A stretch of 64,000 nt of DNA from Syngnathus acus (taxonomy: Eukaryota; Chordata; Actinopteri; Syngnathiformes; Syngnathidae): positions 4,633,501 through 4,697,500 of the forward strand of contig NC_051104.1 in assembly GCF_901709675.1 (NCBI RefSeq). The letters are read 5' to 3'. This document shows positions 1 to 12,892 of this stretch, piece after piece. Within the stretch, counting starts at the first letter, position 1. Each line of letters opens with the position of its first letter. The notes beneath the pieces were generated by a model. It was given only the letters and a program-made list of their open reading frames with translations. It was not told the origin of the DNA and did not search any database. The position numbers were made by a program, and so were the translations under genes.

Positions 1-237
1 CCAGAGGTTTACTCTGTAGTTGTTTGTGTGGGCATTATGCATGTGTCACATTCAGAGTGCGCTGTCAACAACGTCAAAAATGAAACGGAAAGTGTAGTTT
101 CGGTTACGCAATCACTGGACTAGATTGCCACCGCCTACCTTGATTTCAGGGGTTTTCTATTATGTCAATCGTGGATGACATTTTGAGACCAAGTATGAAT
201 GTGAATGTTGGAAAAAATATGGGAGAAGGGGATGAAC

Positions 238-1811
238 CTGTTGTTGGCGGTGAGGTCACACTGAAAACCAGACGGCTGGTGGGCAAAACGGACCAGGGGG
301 CATCGGGCATTCAGAATCTTCTGCACACCCACGCAGCCGGGCCCAAACTGGTCCACGCATTCACCGATGACCGACAGGATGCTCTGCGTGGCGCTGCGCT
401 CTGAATTGGTCCGCTTCATCTGGTACTCCAGGGTCAAACCGGATTTGGGCTACACGATGAAAGAGAACTCAATAAAAAATGCAGATAAAATGGAAGTATT
501 ATTAAAAGCCTACTTCTCCTTACTAATTTTAAATTCCTTCCACTGATGCCATCTAGGTCCAGAAACATGTCCAGATCGCAGCCCAGCTTTCCAAAGCCAT
601 TCACTGATGATCCAAATGGTTTAATGGAGCATTCTGGAAAATAAGCAGCAGCGATGTCTTTGAGCAGAGAGCAAACGAGGAAACGCAGTCGGCTGTTCTC
701 CTCAGTTAGCTGGTAGGCTTCAGTCAAAGAGAATATTTGTTGGTCTATCTGAGGGGAAAGGCAGAGATAAAAATATTTTAGTTGGATTTACATTACAGAT
801 ATTACAAAAGGAAACACGTAAATGGAGATGTACTAACACTCTCTTCTTGAGAAAGTTTCTGAATGAGCTCATTAATGGGAATGGTGGTTTGTGGATGGTT
901 ATTTTTACTGGGCTGCTGGTTGGTGACTTCCGTCAGACCCCTCAGAGTCATTAGTCTTGATTTATAAGGAACCACAGATTCATGGTTGTTATTTGGGATA
1001 CCGGCCCCATCGAGTAACGAGGAAACACTGTCTTGCGAAGCAAACTCTACCACTGCATGCATGCCCTGGAAAAGAATCACAAAACAATCAAGCTTCGACC
1101 TCAGTTTGTAAAAATACAGCAAAGTGTTGGTGAAGGATTTTACTCACATAGCTTTCATAAGTGAAGTAATTTTTAATTTCGCCATGTAATGCTAACAAAT
1201 TGAGGATCTTTTTCTCATTGACTTTTTGAGGGCAGTTGATGAGAACAGATCGTTCTGCCTGTTCTTGTCTTTGGGCTTGGACAGCATAAAACGAGAGACG
1301 TCCATCCTTCTCATCTGTTGAGAACAGAAGAATTCACATACTATTTTTTTTACCAAAATACATTCCCATGTTTGCTTTTAAGTTGATAATCTCTATTTAT
1401 TCCTACAATTACTACTATGGCTACTTTTGTTTGGAAAGGGGTAAAGGCATATTCTATTACATATCAGCATACATGGTCACAGTTGCATTCACAAAATGCT
1501 TTTAAAGAAGTGACATTATAACACGACGACACAATAAACACATGTTTCACTAGTGACTCATTTATGACAATATCATCAATTAACAGGTACTACAAAATAT
1601 TTCTAACACTGTCCTGATAAGGCTGACTTATCAGCTTGATTGAACGTAAACTTTACTGACTGGTTTCGTCCTTTGTTTGTACGTCGGCATGAGCTGGAAC
1701 AGCTGTAGTTCCGACACTTCTGTGAAACAAGTTGTCCGCCTTTCGGAGACATTTCGCGAGGTTGATTCTTCCACACATATGTAACCCGTGAGCTGCTATG
1801 GAGGACGCCAT
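238..1811 (-). CDS. mtpap: Mitochondrial poly(A) polymerase, 5' half (partial)
   Basis: This nuclear-encoded enzyme adds poly(A) tails to mitochondrial mRNAs in the matrix. Five coding exons are visible on the minus strand: 1661-1811, 1148-1314, 838-1065, 524-748 and 238-449, about 327 residues; human MTPAP has about 580, so the 3' part lies off the left edge. The start at 1811 gives a basic, acid-poor N-terminus ([20 protein letters not shown]) typical of a mitochondrial targeting peptide. An RNA-binding-like segment (ERSVLINCP...HAVVEF) follows. The nucleotidyltransferase core has [16 protein letters not shown] with the metal-binding D-x-D, then [20 protein letters not shown] and SGFQCDLT. 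The last visible exon ends in phase 2 at a GTTCAT donor. Positions 1-237 read as intron. Identification is firm; the first donor needs choosing between two overlapping sites. Confidence 0.93.
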
Positions 1812-2766
1812 TGTTGTTGAAGCAGTACGCATGCGCTGTTTTCCAAGTTGCCCTTCCTACGGCAAGCGAGAAATGTCAGAAATAATTGCGAACTTCATAA
1901 CATTTAAAATAATATATATTTTGATTTATAACTACTTCATACTTGATAATCAATATAACGTGTGTGGTTCAAGCGTTCATTCGTAGTAGAATACAGTAAA
2001 ACAATAATACAACAGTTTCATCATATATAATAAATAATACATATAATGTTTACTTTGTAACTAGGTGCGGGTTTGTTTTGGTTAGTTACTATTACAACAA
2101 GCATTGGTAAAAAGAAATGGTTACTTTTCGGCTCAGAAGCAAATAGTGAAAACGAAATACAAAACGTGCTGAGTTGCGCGTCTGACGTTTAGACTGAGAA
2201 ACCTGCGCAACATTTCCACTGGGTAGTTCCTCTTCTAGAGCAGCAGATTGGAAAACATCAGCCAGTCTCTGAGGTGGACGCAACTGACGCACTTATGGAA
2301 AGAAGTCGCTCTTGATATCAACGGTAATGACACTTTTATTTCATGAATTCAATTTACAATATTTGTTATTTATTTATGTAGTTACTTAAACGTTATAATC
2401 AAGCGATATCAGCTCGTGTTAAAATATTTTCAAAGTCATTTGTTGACATTTATACATGTAAATATCAGTGATTTTTCATGTATTTGTATTTTGGCTGTCG
2501 TAAATAAAAGTCATCTAGTTGTTTGAGACACGCTGCTTCCTAATTTACTGTCGAGGCATTTATCCAAATACATCTTTTAAATATATTTATTTGTGTCCTT
2601 TACATTTCGGTGCTTTTTCAGGGAGTTGCACTTGAGAAAAAAAACATTCACTATTTACACTAACACGTGTGAGAATATGGCTTGAGTTATTAAATGATTT
2701 ACGGTATTCTACACAGACTATTGTTTTTTATGTTACAGTGAGTGGGACAAATCCATGCAAACAAAA
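1812..2766. promoter_or_regulatory. Divergent MTPAP / MAP3K8 upstream region
   Basis: This interval of about 955 bases separates the MTPAP start codon (minus) from the MAP3K8 start codon (plus). It must contain both 5' ends. A splice acceptor (tatgttacag) ends near 2738, just before the MAP3K8 coding start, so MAP3K8 has at least one upstream non-coding exon. A possible donor (ACG then GTAATG) lies near 2322, making about 2200-2322 a candidate first exon. Bidirectional promoter use is inferred from the layout; I saw no TATA box that decides a start. Confidence 0.5.
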
Positions 2767-5700
2767 ATGGAGTACACTTATGATAACCACATAGAACTGC
2801 TTTTGGCACATATGAATATTGAGGACATCATCAACGCTGCAGAGACGCTCTACCAGCTTGAGAAAGAAGAAGAGGAGGAAGGTGGCTTATTGTCGGAAGC
2901 TGAAAGTCTGTCCCCTGTTGAAATGGATGGGAATGAGGAGATTGGAAAGTTTGTGAGTCAGGAGTCGCAGGAGGACTACACTGATGGGGATGGAAGTGTC
3001 CGGCATGGGACAGTGACAGACCTCCTGTCCTTTGTCAATCTGCTCTCCAACATGCAACCAGCAGCACTGCAGCACCTGACTGAGGAGATGGGCGTCCTAC
3101 TAAACAAAGTCAGTTTATCTCGATATCAAGATGATGTAATCTTAACTGCCTCGGCTAAATATGCATTCCATTCAAAAATATCTACTTTATTTACAGAATG
3201 ATATGGTTGTAAAGAATGGACGCTATAAGATCAACAAGGATGTGCTCCTGTTTCCCTGGCAACTGTCCTACAAAAACCGTGGCTCTGACCTCGTACCTGA
3301 GGGTTCCTTTGGGAAAGTTCACTTGGCTCAGGACATCACAACTCGAAAGAGAATGGCTTGTAAACTGGTACGTCCTGCTGGGAAGAATGTGGGATTTTTT
3401 TTCAATATGTCAACCTGTTTTTCTGTCTCTGAAAGCAAAAGAGGAACAGTTATTTGAAAAACTGCCAAAATGAGCAGTGGAAATAATTACACAAGTGAAC
3501 TGAGCTTTTGTGACACAGCATCAGAATAATTGTTGAACATTTGGATTTAGTACTCGTGCACATGTATATTCATTCACCTCATGAGGAAAAAATGTACAAC
3601 CCGGGTTTTCCTCGTTAGATAAGGTTGTTGATTTTGTGCACACACACAGCCAATACTGAAGCGACTGCTTACTGGCACTAATATTTACTTTGGCAATAAT
3701 TTCCTGCCCATCAACTCATAATGTTAGGCAGTATCATGTCTTTATGATTGACCAGCTGTGTAGTAAACAATATGAGGCCTCGTGCTTTATATGCTTACTC
3801 GAAAAAAAAAACATAAAAATATATACACAAAGAAAACTATTTCAAAAAATGTGGCAGTGTTCTTTGCTGATAATACAAAGTGAAGTGGTTTTTAAAAATA
3901 TATATATTCTTGCTAATGAATTGAAGAGTATCCCCATATTGTTTTTGAAAGATTCCCATGGAGAACTTTCAAGGGGCCGAAATCGAGTTCCAGGCCCGCT
4001 TCTGCCATGAAAACATCGCCAAACTCTACGGGGCATTGCTGTGGGAGCAGAACGTGCATCTCTTCATGGAGGCCGGCGAGGGCGGCTCGGTTCTCGAGAT
4101 GATAGACAGCTGCGGGCCAATGAGGGAGTTTGAGATTATTTGGGTGACCAAGCATATCCTTCGTGCTCTGGAGTATCTGCACTCGCACAACGTCATCCAT
4201 CACGACATCAAACGTAAGAGAAAAAAATCACTGACCTGTTGACAGTTTAAAAGATGTGTAGTAGGAATGTTTGTGAACAATTCTGATTTATGTTGATACA
4301 GAAGGTTTCAAAATATGCATTTATTATCTCTTCTCTCTTTAGCCAGTAACATTGTCCTGATGTCAGACAAAGCTGTCCTGGTAGACTTTGGCCTGACCGT
4401 GCAAATGACAGAGGACGTCTACATTCCAAGAGATCTGAGAGGAACCGAGGTAAAAAAAACAAAAATAAAGGCCCAGTTTACATTCGGTTAGACAACAGAA
4501 AAGATCCTGTTCTCCTCGTAGCTTTCTTAGCGGAAAGTCCCAAGGCAAGCTCCCGGTAAAAAATAAAATGAATCAGCAATGCTCACAGACACATTTTTTA
4601 GCTCAAGCCAAAATTACACAGCAGACTGGAATTTCCAGCACAGAGACAAGCAACTACTGTTTACTTGCCACGCACGATCACGTTGACGCACCACTTTTGT
4701 CACAGGAAAATCTTTTTTGTGTGTGTGTTCATGCAGCATTATTCTGGTGTCCTTTAAATGTAACTTTTATTTTATTCAGATGTACATGAGTCCAGAGCTG
4801 GTTTTGTGTCGTGGACATGATACCAAAACAGATATCTACAGCCTGGGATCAACAATCATTCACATGCAGACTGGCAACCCCCCCTGGGTTCAAAGATATC
4901 CACGCACGGCCTATCCATCATACCTCTACATTGTATGTATTTTTTTTATTTTTTTTTAGATATTCATGCCTCAAGGAATATCCTCATGTCACCATATGTG
5001 ACATATTTGCTCACATCTGTTTTCCATTCCACATGGTTAGTTTCAAAGAAACTGATCTGATCTTTTGAATGTGACTCAGCTACTCACTTCCTCTCGAAAC
5101 TGTTGACAGAAAATACGGAAGCAGTGTGATTCAGTGAAACGACGGTTAATCATTTCACCTCGCTTTTCAGTTAGGTTTAACAAGTTGTAACTAACGGCAT
5201 TACTCGGAAAACAAAATCTGGGTCACTGCTTTGTAGTTGTTTTTGCAAGCCTTGACTGATGAGTTCATTTCTTGCTCTCTTAGATACACAAGCAAGCACC
5301 CCCCCTGGAGGACATAGCAGACAACTGTAGCCTGACCATGCGCTCGTTCCTGGAACGGGCTCTGGAGAAGAACCCGACTCTTAGGAGCTCGGCATCGGAC
5401 CTGGTGAAGGATGAAGCCATCAATCCGCCCAAAGAGGACCAGCCTCGATGTTGGAGTCTCGACTCAGCAATGGAGGAGGCCAACCATGCCATGTTGTACC
5501 AGCAAAACCAGCAAGATGACACCACACAAGGTGCTTTAAATGGGATCACGTAGTAGTGATTCGATAAATACCACCGGCTGTTATTAAATGCCCATTTTTT
5601 ATTACCGTAATTTTCAGACTATAAGCCGCACCGGACTATAAACCGCACCAGCTAAAACTCGTAATTCAGGGTTCAAAATTTGCGAAAAAAGTCACGGCTT

Positions 5701-5888
5701 ATAGTCCGAAATGTACGGTAATTATTTTCTGCTTATATATATTAATTCAAGTTTTCCTTACAGACTCTTCACTCTATGCTGAAGTCTCTAGCCCCCTGAA
5801 AAGGAACGGATCCTTGTACCTCGACCTTGGAGCCTTGTCTGGTTATTGCCCATTGATGACAGGGCCACCTACTTCAGAATATAGCTAA
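2767..5888 (+). CDS. map3k8: MAP3K8 (Tpl2/Cot) serine/threonine kinase
   Basis: This cytoplasmic MAP kinase kinase kinase activates MEK1/2 and ERK downstream of Toll-like and TNF receptors; in mammals it is held by NF-kB1 p105. Seven coding exons: 2767-3108, 3197-3367, 3952-4213, 4343-4449, 4780-4932, 5284-5530 and 5764-5888, about 468 aa (human 467). The ATG at 2767 gives [13 protein letters not shown], matching the vertebrate start; an in-frame ATG lies 12 bases upstream. The kinase domain runs from about residue 135 to 385. It shows the glycine loop (PEGSFGKV), the ATP lysine (RMACKL), the family-specific catalytic loop HHDIKPSN, DFG ([14 protein letters not shown]), and YMSPE. The C-terminus keeps the [13 protein letters not shown] segment around the human Ser400 phosphosite. 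All exon phases close. The fourth-exon acceptor (3951) has a poor pyrimidine tract. Confidence 0.96.
5603..5720. mobile_element. MITE-like element, copy 1 (short, diverged)
   Basis: Inverted termini (ACCGTAATTTTCAGACTATA at the left, and its relative TATAGTCCGAAATGTACGGT at the right) enclose about 118 bases in the last intron of MAP3K8. The element begins and ends at TA, consistent with a TA target-site duplication. It carries no coding capacity. It is related at its ends to the larger copies at 29542-29902 and 43842-44220, but is shorter and more diverged. Confidence 0.75.
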
Positions 5889-7839
5889 CATTTGTTTATA
5901 TATGTGGGTGACTTTTGTTTTAGGTCACCTAATAATATACAAAAAATCTTCTGTAATTGTTCGGTTTCATTGATGCGGACCAGCGCTTTTTGTCAGAGGC
6001 TACTGCTAGAAGGGACACGGCTCACTGATGACCTGTGTACAAGACCCCCGATGACTAATTAGCTAATCCTTCGAGATGGAGATGTCTTGTGTGACTCACT
6101 GCACTGCAGGACAGTATTTGGATGAGACACATTTATAACGATGTGCATGAATTGTTGTTGTCATTTAGTAAGTTGTAATTTTAATGGCTTGTCTTGAAAT
6201 GTTTTTGCCTGATAGTCTCTCTGTAGTATTTTTTTCCCAAGTATGTGGACACTCTGGAGTCATGACTCATCTAGTTCTTCATGGACTTCCACAATTTAAT
6301 TCCTGTGGAATATAAATAACAATCTTGTGATGCCCATTTTGTGTATTGTACATCCTGTGAGATGACCGATTCTGCTTTTTTTAAATAAATTGAAGTATTC
6401 AGCATGTTTCGCTTTCATTGCTTCACAATTATGCATCTGTAAAGAGGCGACACGTTGAACCAAAATCTTATTACATCATATGACGCTTAATAAATGCATT
6501 GTTACACTATTACCGTTAGATGGCACTCAAGTCAAATACATTTCTGCATTCAACCAACTTGGCGTTGCCGCAGCAATATTTTCAATATACATTTGAAAAT
6601 ATCAATTGTCTAGATCCAGAAATTAATTCTGTAGCAGAGCAGTGCCAACTAAAACTATGTACAAGAATACTTCATTTTCAAATTGGCCTTATAATAAAAC
6701 TGAATCCTGTAGATTTGAATATTTTATTCAATTATATGCAGTCATGGGACATAGCTGTCAGATTTATTATGAAAATCATAAGAGGATGTTGAAATTCTCT
6801 TACAACTATCTTGACAATTTATAAACTAAGCACCTGTTGTTAAAGGAGAAGCGTGCGCGCATAAACAGACAGACGCGCGCATACTCGGTCAAGATAACGT
6901 CACTCGTAAAAGGGGGAGGCAAGCAAGTCGCTCAAGTAAAACTCCAACAAGGAGAACTAGACCGGCACATACGAATAGCGTCGCTTCCTGTGGACTATGT
7001 TTTTTTTTTTTTTTGGGGGTCTTATTCAAATATAACTAACCCCATTGGACCGTCTTTTTGCGTTTGGATCTTCATCAGAAGGAATGCATCGGGTTCGTAT
7101 GCATGTATAAAAAGTAGTTCATCAAAAAACGCAAAGTATTGTTTTTCAAATGCAACATAATTATTGGTTTTTGTTTGCGCTTTGCACGCAAGAGAAATTC
7201 CACCACTAGTACTATTTGCTTTATTGACGGTATAGTGCGTAAAATTGTTTTAACCCCATCTACGCACGGACGAGCTATGTTTTAAAAACGGATAATGCAT
7301 TTTGTTCGAATATTTCTCATCGCTCATCCCCCCAAAAGTGACAAAACCTTTTGCGGTACAAAAAAAAAAAAAAACGCAACACTGAGGCATTTAACTTTGC
7401 GTTGTTTACAAGCGGTGCGCCTTTTGTCAACGCGTCAGCAAATCTAAACACCGCATAAAAGTAAACTTGCACAATTTGAAGAGTTCATAAAATGATTTTC
7501 TAAAACGTGTTCAGATTTGTTAGGCGGTGTTGTCAGAGAGTATTACTTTAAATGGTATGACTGTAAATATTTGTATTTAGTGTATCAGAACACGACTGAC
7601 AGCATTTTTGTCAAAGCTCAAACTTTTGAGCTCTCATAAGCAGCACTTGTGCTCTATTACAGTTAATGTTCTTGTTGCTGATAAAAACAATTAAGACACC
7701 ATGCAGGTTCTTTGTTTTTATAGTGAGACAATATTGTTGACTATTGTAACACCCGCCTCTTGTTTTGCAGCACCCTTCATTCTTAAGGCAGGTCTGTGTT
7801 CCGATTGAGACCTGAGTACAACCACAGGGCCAGGAAAGC
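5889..7839. other. MAP3K8 3' UTR and ARHGAP29 5' region
   Basis: The MAP3K8 3' untranslated region runs to a polyadenylation signal AATAAA at 6384-6389. The part from about 6840 to 7100 is richer in CpG (alternating CG/CA runs such as gcgtgcgcgc) and includes a CRE-like TAACGTCA near 6895. It is a plausible ARHGAP29 promoter. A splice acceptor (ttttgcag) ends at 7770, so 7771-7839 is 5' UTR spliced from an upstream exon I could not place. No other coding exon was recognised here. Confidence 0.5.
6384..6389 (+). terminator. Candidate MAP3K8 polyadenylation signal
   Basis: A canonical AATAAA hexamer sits about 500 bases after the MAP3K8 stop codon, in the expected orientation, and is the first clear one downstream. 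Confidence 0.6.
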
Positions 7840-10800
7840 ATGCTTGCCGCCATGCTGGGTCATAGTACCGGCGGAGGATCCGGAGGTGGCGGTGGTAGCA
7901 GCGGAGGAGGAAGCAAACTCTCTCTGAGCATGTCTCAATTTTCCAGCTCCAGCTTGAACACTGTCACTTCAAACTCCTCTATGTCGGATAAAGTCTCCAA
8001 GGGTCGCCCAATGCACTCGCCCAACCTGGAAAGCCTCACCTCAGACCCAAACTACATCCTGCAGTTGGTCACGGATGTACGCAAATTTGCTGATGTCGTG
8101 CTCCAGTTCAGAGGAGTTTTTGCCTCCGGAGGTACGTTTGGGAATTTTGTTTTTAATATGACCTTTTTTTTGTCCTGTTGTGGCCTTGGTTGCTGGGACA
8201 CCCAACTTGCCTTATCTCTCTTTTAGTTGCAGGTTATTGCTCTCTTAGTGGTAAACAACACAATGAAATGTGCTGCTGACCAAGCACAGTGAATAAAGTA
8301 TCACATGTCTGACGCATTTTCAGCGCAGAAAAAAAATACTTTCACTTAATGTCCATTTAGATATTATGCTGTATCAATCCTCTCACCATCATGGAAACAT
8401 CAGTCAAACAAAATCTAACTAGGTTAGCTGACAAATGTGACAAACCCTTTTAGCTCAACTCAAACCGGTTCATGATTGTTTTTTTGCTTCATAATATGAT
8501 TACGGCAAAGTATGGGTGGGGGTTCCCAAAATTTAATCTGCAATGCAACAAGAAAGAAAATAATGCCATAAAATCATTTTCAATGTACTGTCAAAATGAA
8601 TTAATCTTTCAGACTCCAAAAGTTGATTGCATAAGCGAACATGTTCAGTAAACAGCTCAGTTATGCGGATGCGATCACTATAGTAGATTCCAACATGTGA
8701 CTTGAGTCTTCCCATTAGGGCTTGTTTTAGCTAAATACAGGAAAAGGCCAATTTGAGAGCCTGATTCGGAAGTTGAAAACAAATCCCTCCACTTTTGAGG
8801 AAAGCCGTAAATAGTCCAATTTGCCTGAAAAAAAAAACTCTCAAAGGTCCTTATTGTTTCTTAGTCAACATATCCTAGGTGTCATTGTTTCGGTTTAGCA
8901 TGGATACTTGGAGACAGAGTCACTGACTTGGATTGTGATTGGAAGTGATTTAAACCTCTATTTAATTTATGACCGTATTGTCCGCATGCTGCATCACCAA
9001 AGTTCAAACCTTTCATTGCTGTGGTCACTCACTGAAAGTGACTAAAACAACCCCCCTCGCCCTTTGGGTCTCCTTTGCAGCTAAATTCGCAGTCAATGAC
9101 GTCACCCATCGTCCCTGGCGGCATCCCCGCACTCCAAAGCGGCTATGTTTTTTTTCACAAATGGCTACTTTCCCAAGTCTGGAATAACTGGCCTGTAGGA
9201 ACCATCCCCATGGGGTTTCCTCAGCCGAGTCTTCCAAATTAGATTTATTTTGACTGGTCGTACTTCCTTAGATGGTTCTTATTGCCACGGCCAATGACGC
9301 ACACACACACATGACTGAGTCTTCAGAAGTTGTTTACGCGATTCAACTAGTGTCAGGTCAACGTCGTAGAATTGCCCACTGTCAGATATTTACAATCTTT
9401 TGTTGGATTGTGACCTCGTCGGCTGCGCACTTGTGAAGGGCATGTCAGTAATTGGAGGGGATTATTATTTAGAGGTTAGTCCCCATTCGGGTCACAGAGG
9501 ACATCATGAGACCATATGAGCTATGGGGGTGGTCTCTCTGGCCCTTTTGTATTGTGAATAGACACTCCAAAGCACTCCATCATATTAGAGAAGCAAACAT
9601 TTGGCCCCTCACGTAACCAAAAGGAGATTTTATTTTCAAATCAGTGCAGGAAGAGAGTATTCAGGGTGTGTTGTCTCGCACGCTGCTTGATTTAATAACA
9701 GGTGTGTCTTCGGTGTTTGCGTTGCCAAGCGGAATGAATTTTTGTGTCAGCCGCACAAGCATAAAAAGTGAACGAGTCAGCGTCGACAATGGAAAGTTGA
9801 GAGCTGGGTGTTGTTACCAAGTAGGAAGTGCAGAGAAATCCTGTCAATGACACAGCAACTTTGGAATACCGCGAAAAAGATACATACAGGACGGATGAGT
9901 GTTCTTTTAAATGAGTAAAGTCGGTATTTGTCAGTGTACAGTATGTGCATTACTCACCCTGCCCCTATGTCAAGTCAACTATTTGCTCTGAGTCACGAGG
10001 AATCTTTAGCTAATCATTATCTATGCGAAAAGCTTACCTCAGGTGTTGCGTAATACCAAGGTACACACATAAAGGCGACAAGGTGAATAATAGCTTTTAA
10101 TTGTCTGGAATAGTTTTTGGGTTAGTCTTGATTTGGTTGTATGGTGCTGGGAAACTTGGTGCTCAGAGAAAGTCTAAAAATATTTTCAGTGATTTGGATG
10201 CCAATTTAGCCTTACTTGGACTTTTTACCAACCATTCCAGACTTTCTTTAAAGGCTCTAACTCTCTCGTGTGTTTAGACAGTCGATCCCGCTGGGTTTTG
10301 TGGGATCGGCTGTAAAGTACTACAAGCAAGCTTCTTGCTTCCAAAAAAGTTCCTTTTATGGTTCTTCTAATGTGTGTTTATTTAAAGCCAGTGTAAATCA
10401 TTCAAAATGTATTTTCGAATGTGGACCAGGAAAAACATACTTTGCCTAAAGATCAAGATACTTTTTATTTCCTTGGATGCTTCTCAGATAGTGCTAACTA
10501 AGCTGCCTAATGACATTACCTTAATTGCTTCTTGCTCTTATATTTCTGATGCTATGCTTGAATCGGATTTTTGGAGGCGGGGGGGGATTAATGTCTAAGG
10601 TTGTCTTAATCTGTCTTTTTAAAAGGGAACACGTCACAATGTATGAAGCGCCACAGGGTTAATTCAACTCACAACTGCTTTAAGATGGAGAATACTTTAA
10701 GTCAAATTTGACTTCGATTCTTTGAGACTTTCAAGTTCACAAAGCCCATTGAGCCACCATCAGGATGACAGTAAATCCAAATCGCCTCCCTTTGTGTTGC

Positions 10801-12855
10801 CATTCGCTCTCTTATATCCATTGACAGGTGCACTAAAAAAAGGAGCCGTCTTCTCTTCCTGGCTCGTTGATGTTCCTTTGCGTACAATACACATTGTGGA
10901 GAACAAGCTTTTAGCGCTAACGCTTGAGCAGTTTGGCTGCCAGATCAAGGTTGCACAGAGGGGGGGGGGGGGAGATCGGTGTTTTTCTTAAAGAAAGCAG
11001 AGAGCATAGTTGGAATGCCAGCTTTTAGAGAGGGGGGGGGGTATATCAAAGTGTTATCGTTGGGTCTTGGTTCGCTGTGACATTTTTAGTGATTTCTCCA
11101 CCCTCCCTGTCCTCTTGCATGTGTTTTGAACCATAAATAATACATTACTCATGATTTGCGATGCATAATTGTGAATGGAATGTTGCCAGGTCATACGAAT
11201 TCCGTCCTTCTTTATGTGCTTGACTCCTATAATAATATAATCCAGACAATATTTAGTTGGATACGTTCATCTGCGGTGTAAACATTTCAACGGAAAATCA
11301 GCAGATTTTGGAATGTTCTACTATTATGGTGTCATTTTGATGGTGACAATGTTTTCATTATGGCTCCCTCCTGCCCCCTTGCTGCATCCCCACGACCCAA
11401 ACAAGAGGCTGGAATGTTGTGTTTCCATGACGCTAATGAAGTAAAAGCCTGGCAATGTGTTTCTGGCAGCCTTACGAGGAGCTCCTGATCCGCGGCCTCC
11501 TTCTCATCAGGCTCAAGGTTTGATCCCTCCATAGCTTTCATTCAGCAGGCCTTATTATGCACTGGAATGTCTCTCACTCCTTCTCTGGTCGCGGGGATGT
11601 GCAGCGCAAGGGGTAAAGTTGGGACGAATCCCCAAAGGCTGAGAACGAGCCCAAATAATACACAACCCCCTTCTCCTTTCATATTTTCCCTCCCTCCCAT
11701 ACCGGCCGCGACTCCTCCCCTGTCATTCCTTACCATCCTCCCACCACGCACAAAGACCGACACACTCACACACCCCGATCATCCTTTCCTTCCAAACCTA
11801 AAAGGCCGACGTCGCAATTTATTGTTTCATAAACGCTTCGTGCGGTCAAGTCCACGAGATGACCTGACCCCCTGTTTGCTAGCGGCCCCAGGGACAATAC
11901 TGATTTTTTTTTGCTCCTTGGTTTTCCCTGTGGACTGTGGACAGAAAGATCTTCCCAGAACCTCTCTTTAAACTTTACGTCCTCTCTTAAAACCGAGACT
12001 ACAGCTGCCGAGTCTAAATTTGTGTTTGTCAGATACAGTATGCCTTAAACAGATTCTTCCTGGTGGGAACAAGTTGGATATGCTTTGTGGTTCTCACTTT
12101 TTGGGGTTAAATAATCAGTCTTTTTTACTAGGGGTGTCTTGCTGAGCCATAATGTCTTGCTAATTAGCCTCAATTTAGGATGGCCCGTGGGACCTTTTAA
12201 AGGAAGCCCTTCTATCTTGTGGGGCATTCAAGCTTTAGGGTAGTACGTAATAAAACCTTTCAGTTTATGCCTCCTATAGTAAGGATTCAATTCAATGAAT
12301 GGGTCATAAAGCCTGCAGCAGGTGGATTTGAGCTATGCTGTTTATTTGAACCATTAAAAAAGATAATGAGTGGGGATTTTAAATGACTAAGGGTTGAAGC
12401 GACTTGTTAGAAACTTTGAAACTTTGTCCTGCACACGTGCGTATATCCTAACATATAAATATTTGAATTGCAACATCGGACTTTTTGGGGATGCCAAAAT
12501 CCACCAAAACCCGTTTTTTTGGTGACTTTAATCTAAGCATGCTGGTTGGGCAGGTAAAACAAAAAGGAAAGAAGCTTTTGTCATTAAAATCCACCAGTTT
12601 CTCAGCAGCTGAAGAAGCTGTGCATGACATGTGATGAAGATGAATGAAAATGGTTGCTATGGGGAAGGAGTATCTAAAGGTCCTGCGGCGAAGCTTTTGG
12701 CCAGAGCAAATCATTGGCTGCAAGCAGTTCTTTTTTTTTCCATTTGAAATTTGAAGTGGCTGGTTTTAGGAGTCAGGCCAGCTTCTTTTTTTTTTTTTAA
12801 GGTTTTGTAGTGAACTTAGAACACAGGAATATCTGCTTGGAAGGTTATTATTATT

Positions 12856-12892
<37 letters not shown>

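Noticed and set aside
2092-2292. 66-codon minus-strand open frame upstream of MAP3K8
   Set aside because: No similarity to a known protein; it covers the likely non-coding first exon and promoter of MAP3K8.
2755-2766. Upstream in-frame ATG of MAP3K8 (MQTK extension)
   Set aside because: Vertebrate MAP3K8 starts MEY; the ATG at 2767 matches. The extension cannot be excluded but has no support.
11567-11971. 134-codon open frame in ARHGAP29 intron 1 (plus)
   Set aside because: Pro/Ser/Thr-rich output of a CT-rich stretch, no domain, no splice context, and overlapping open frames on the other strand.
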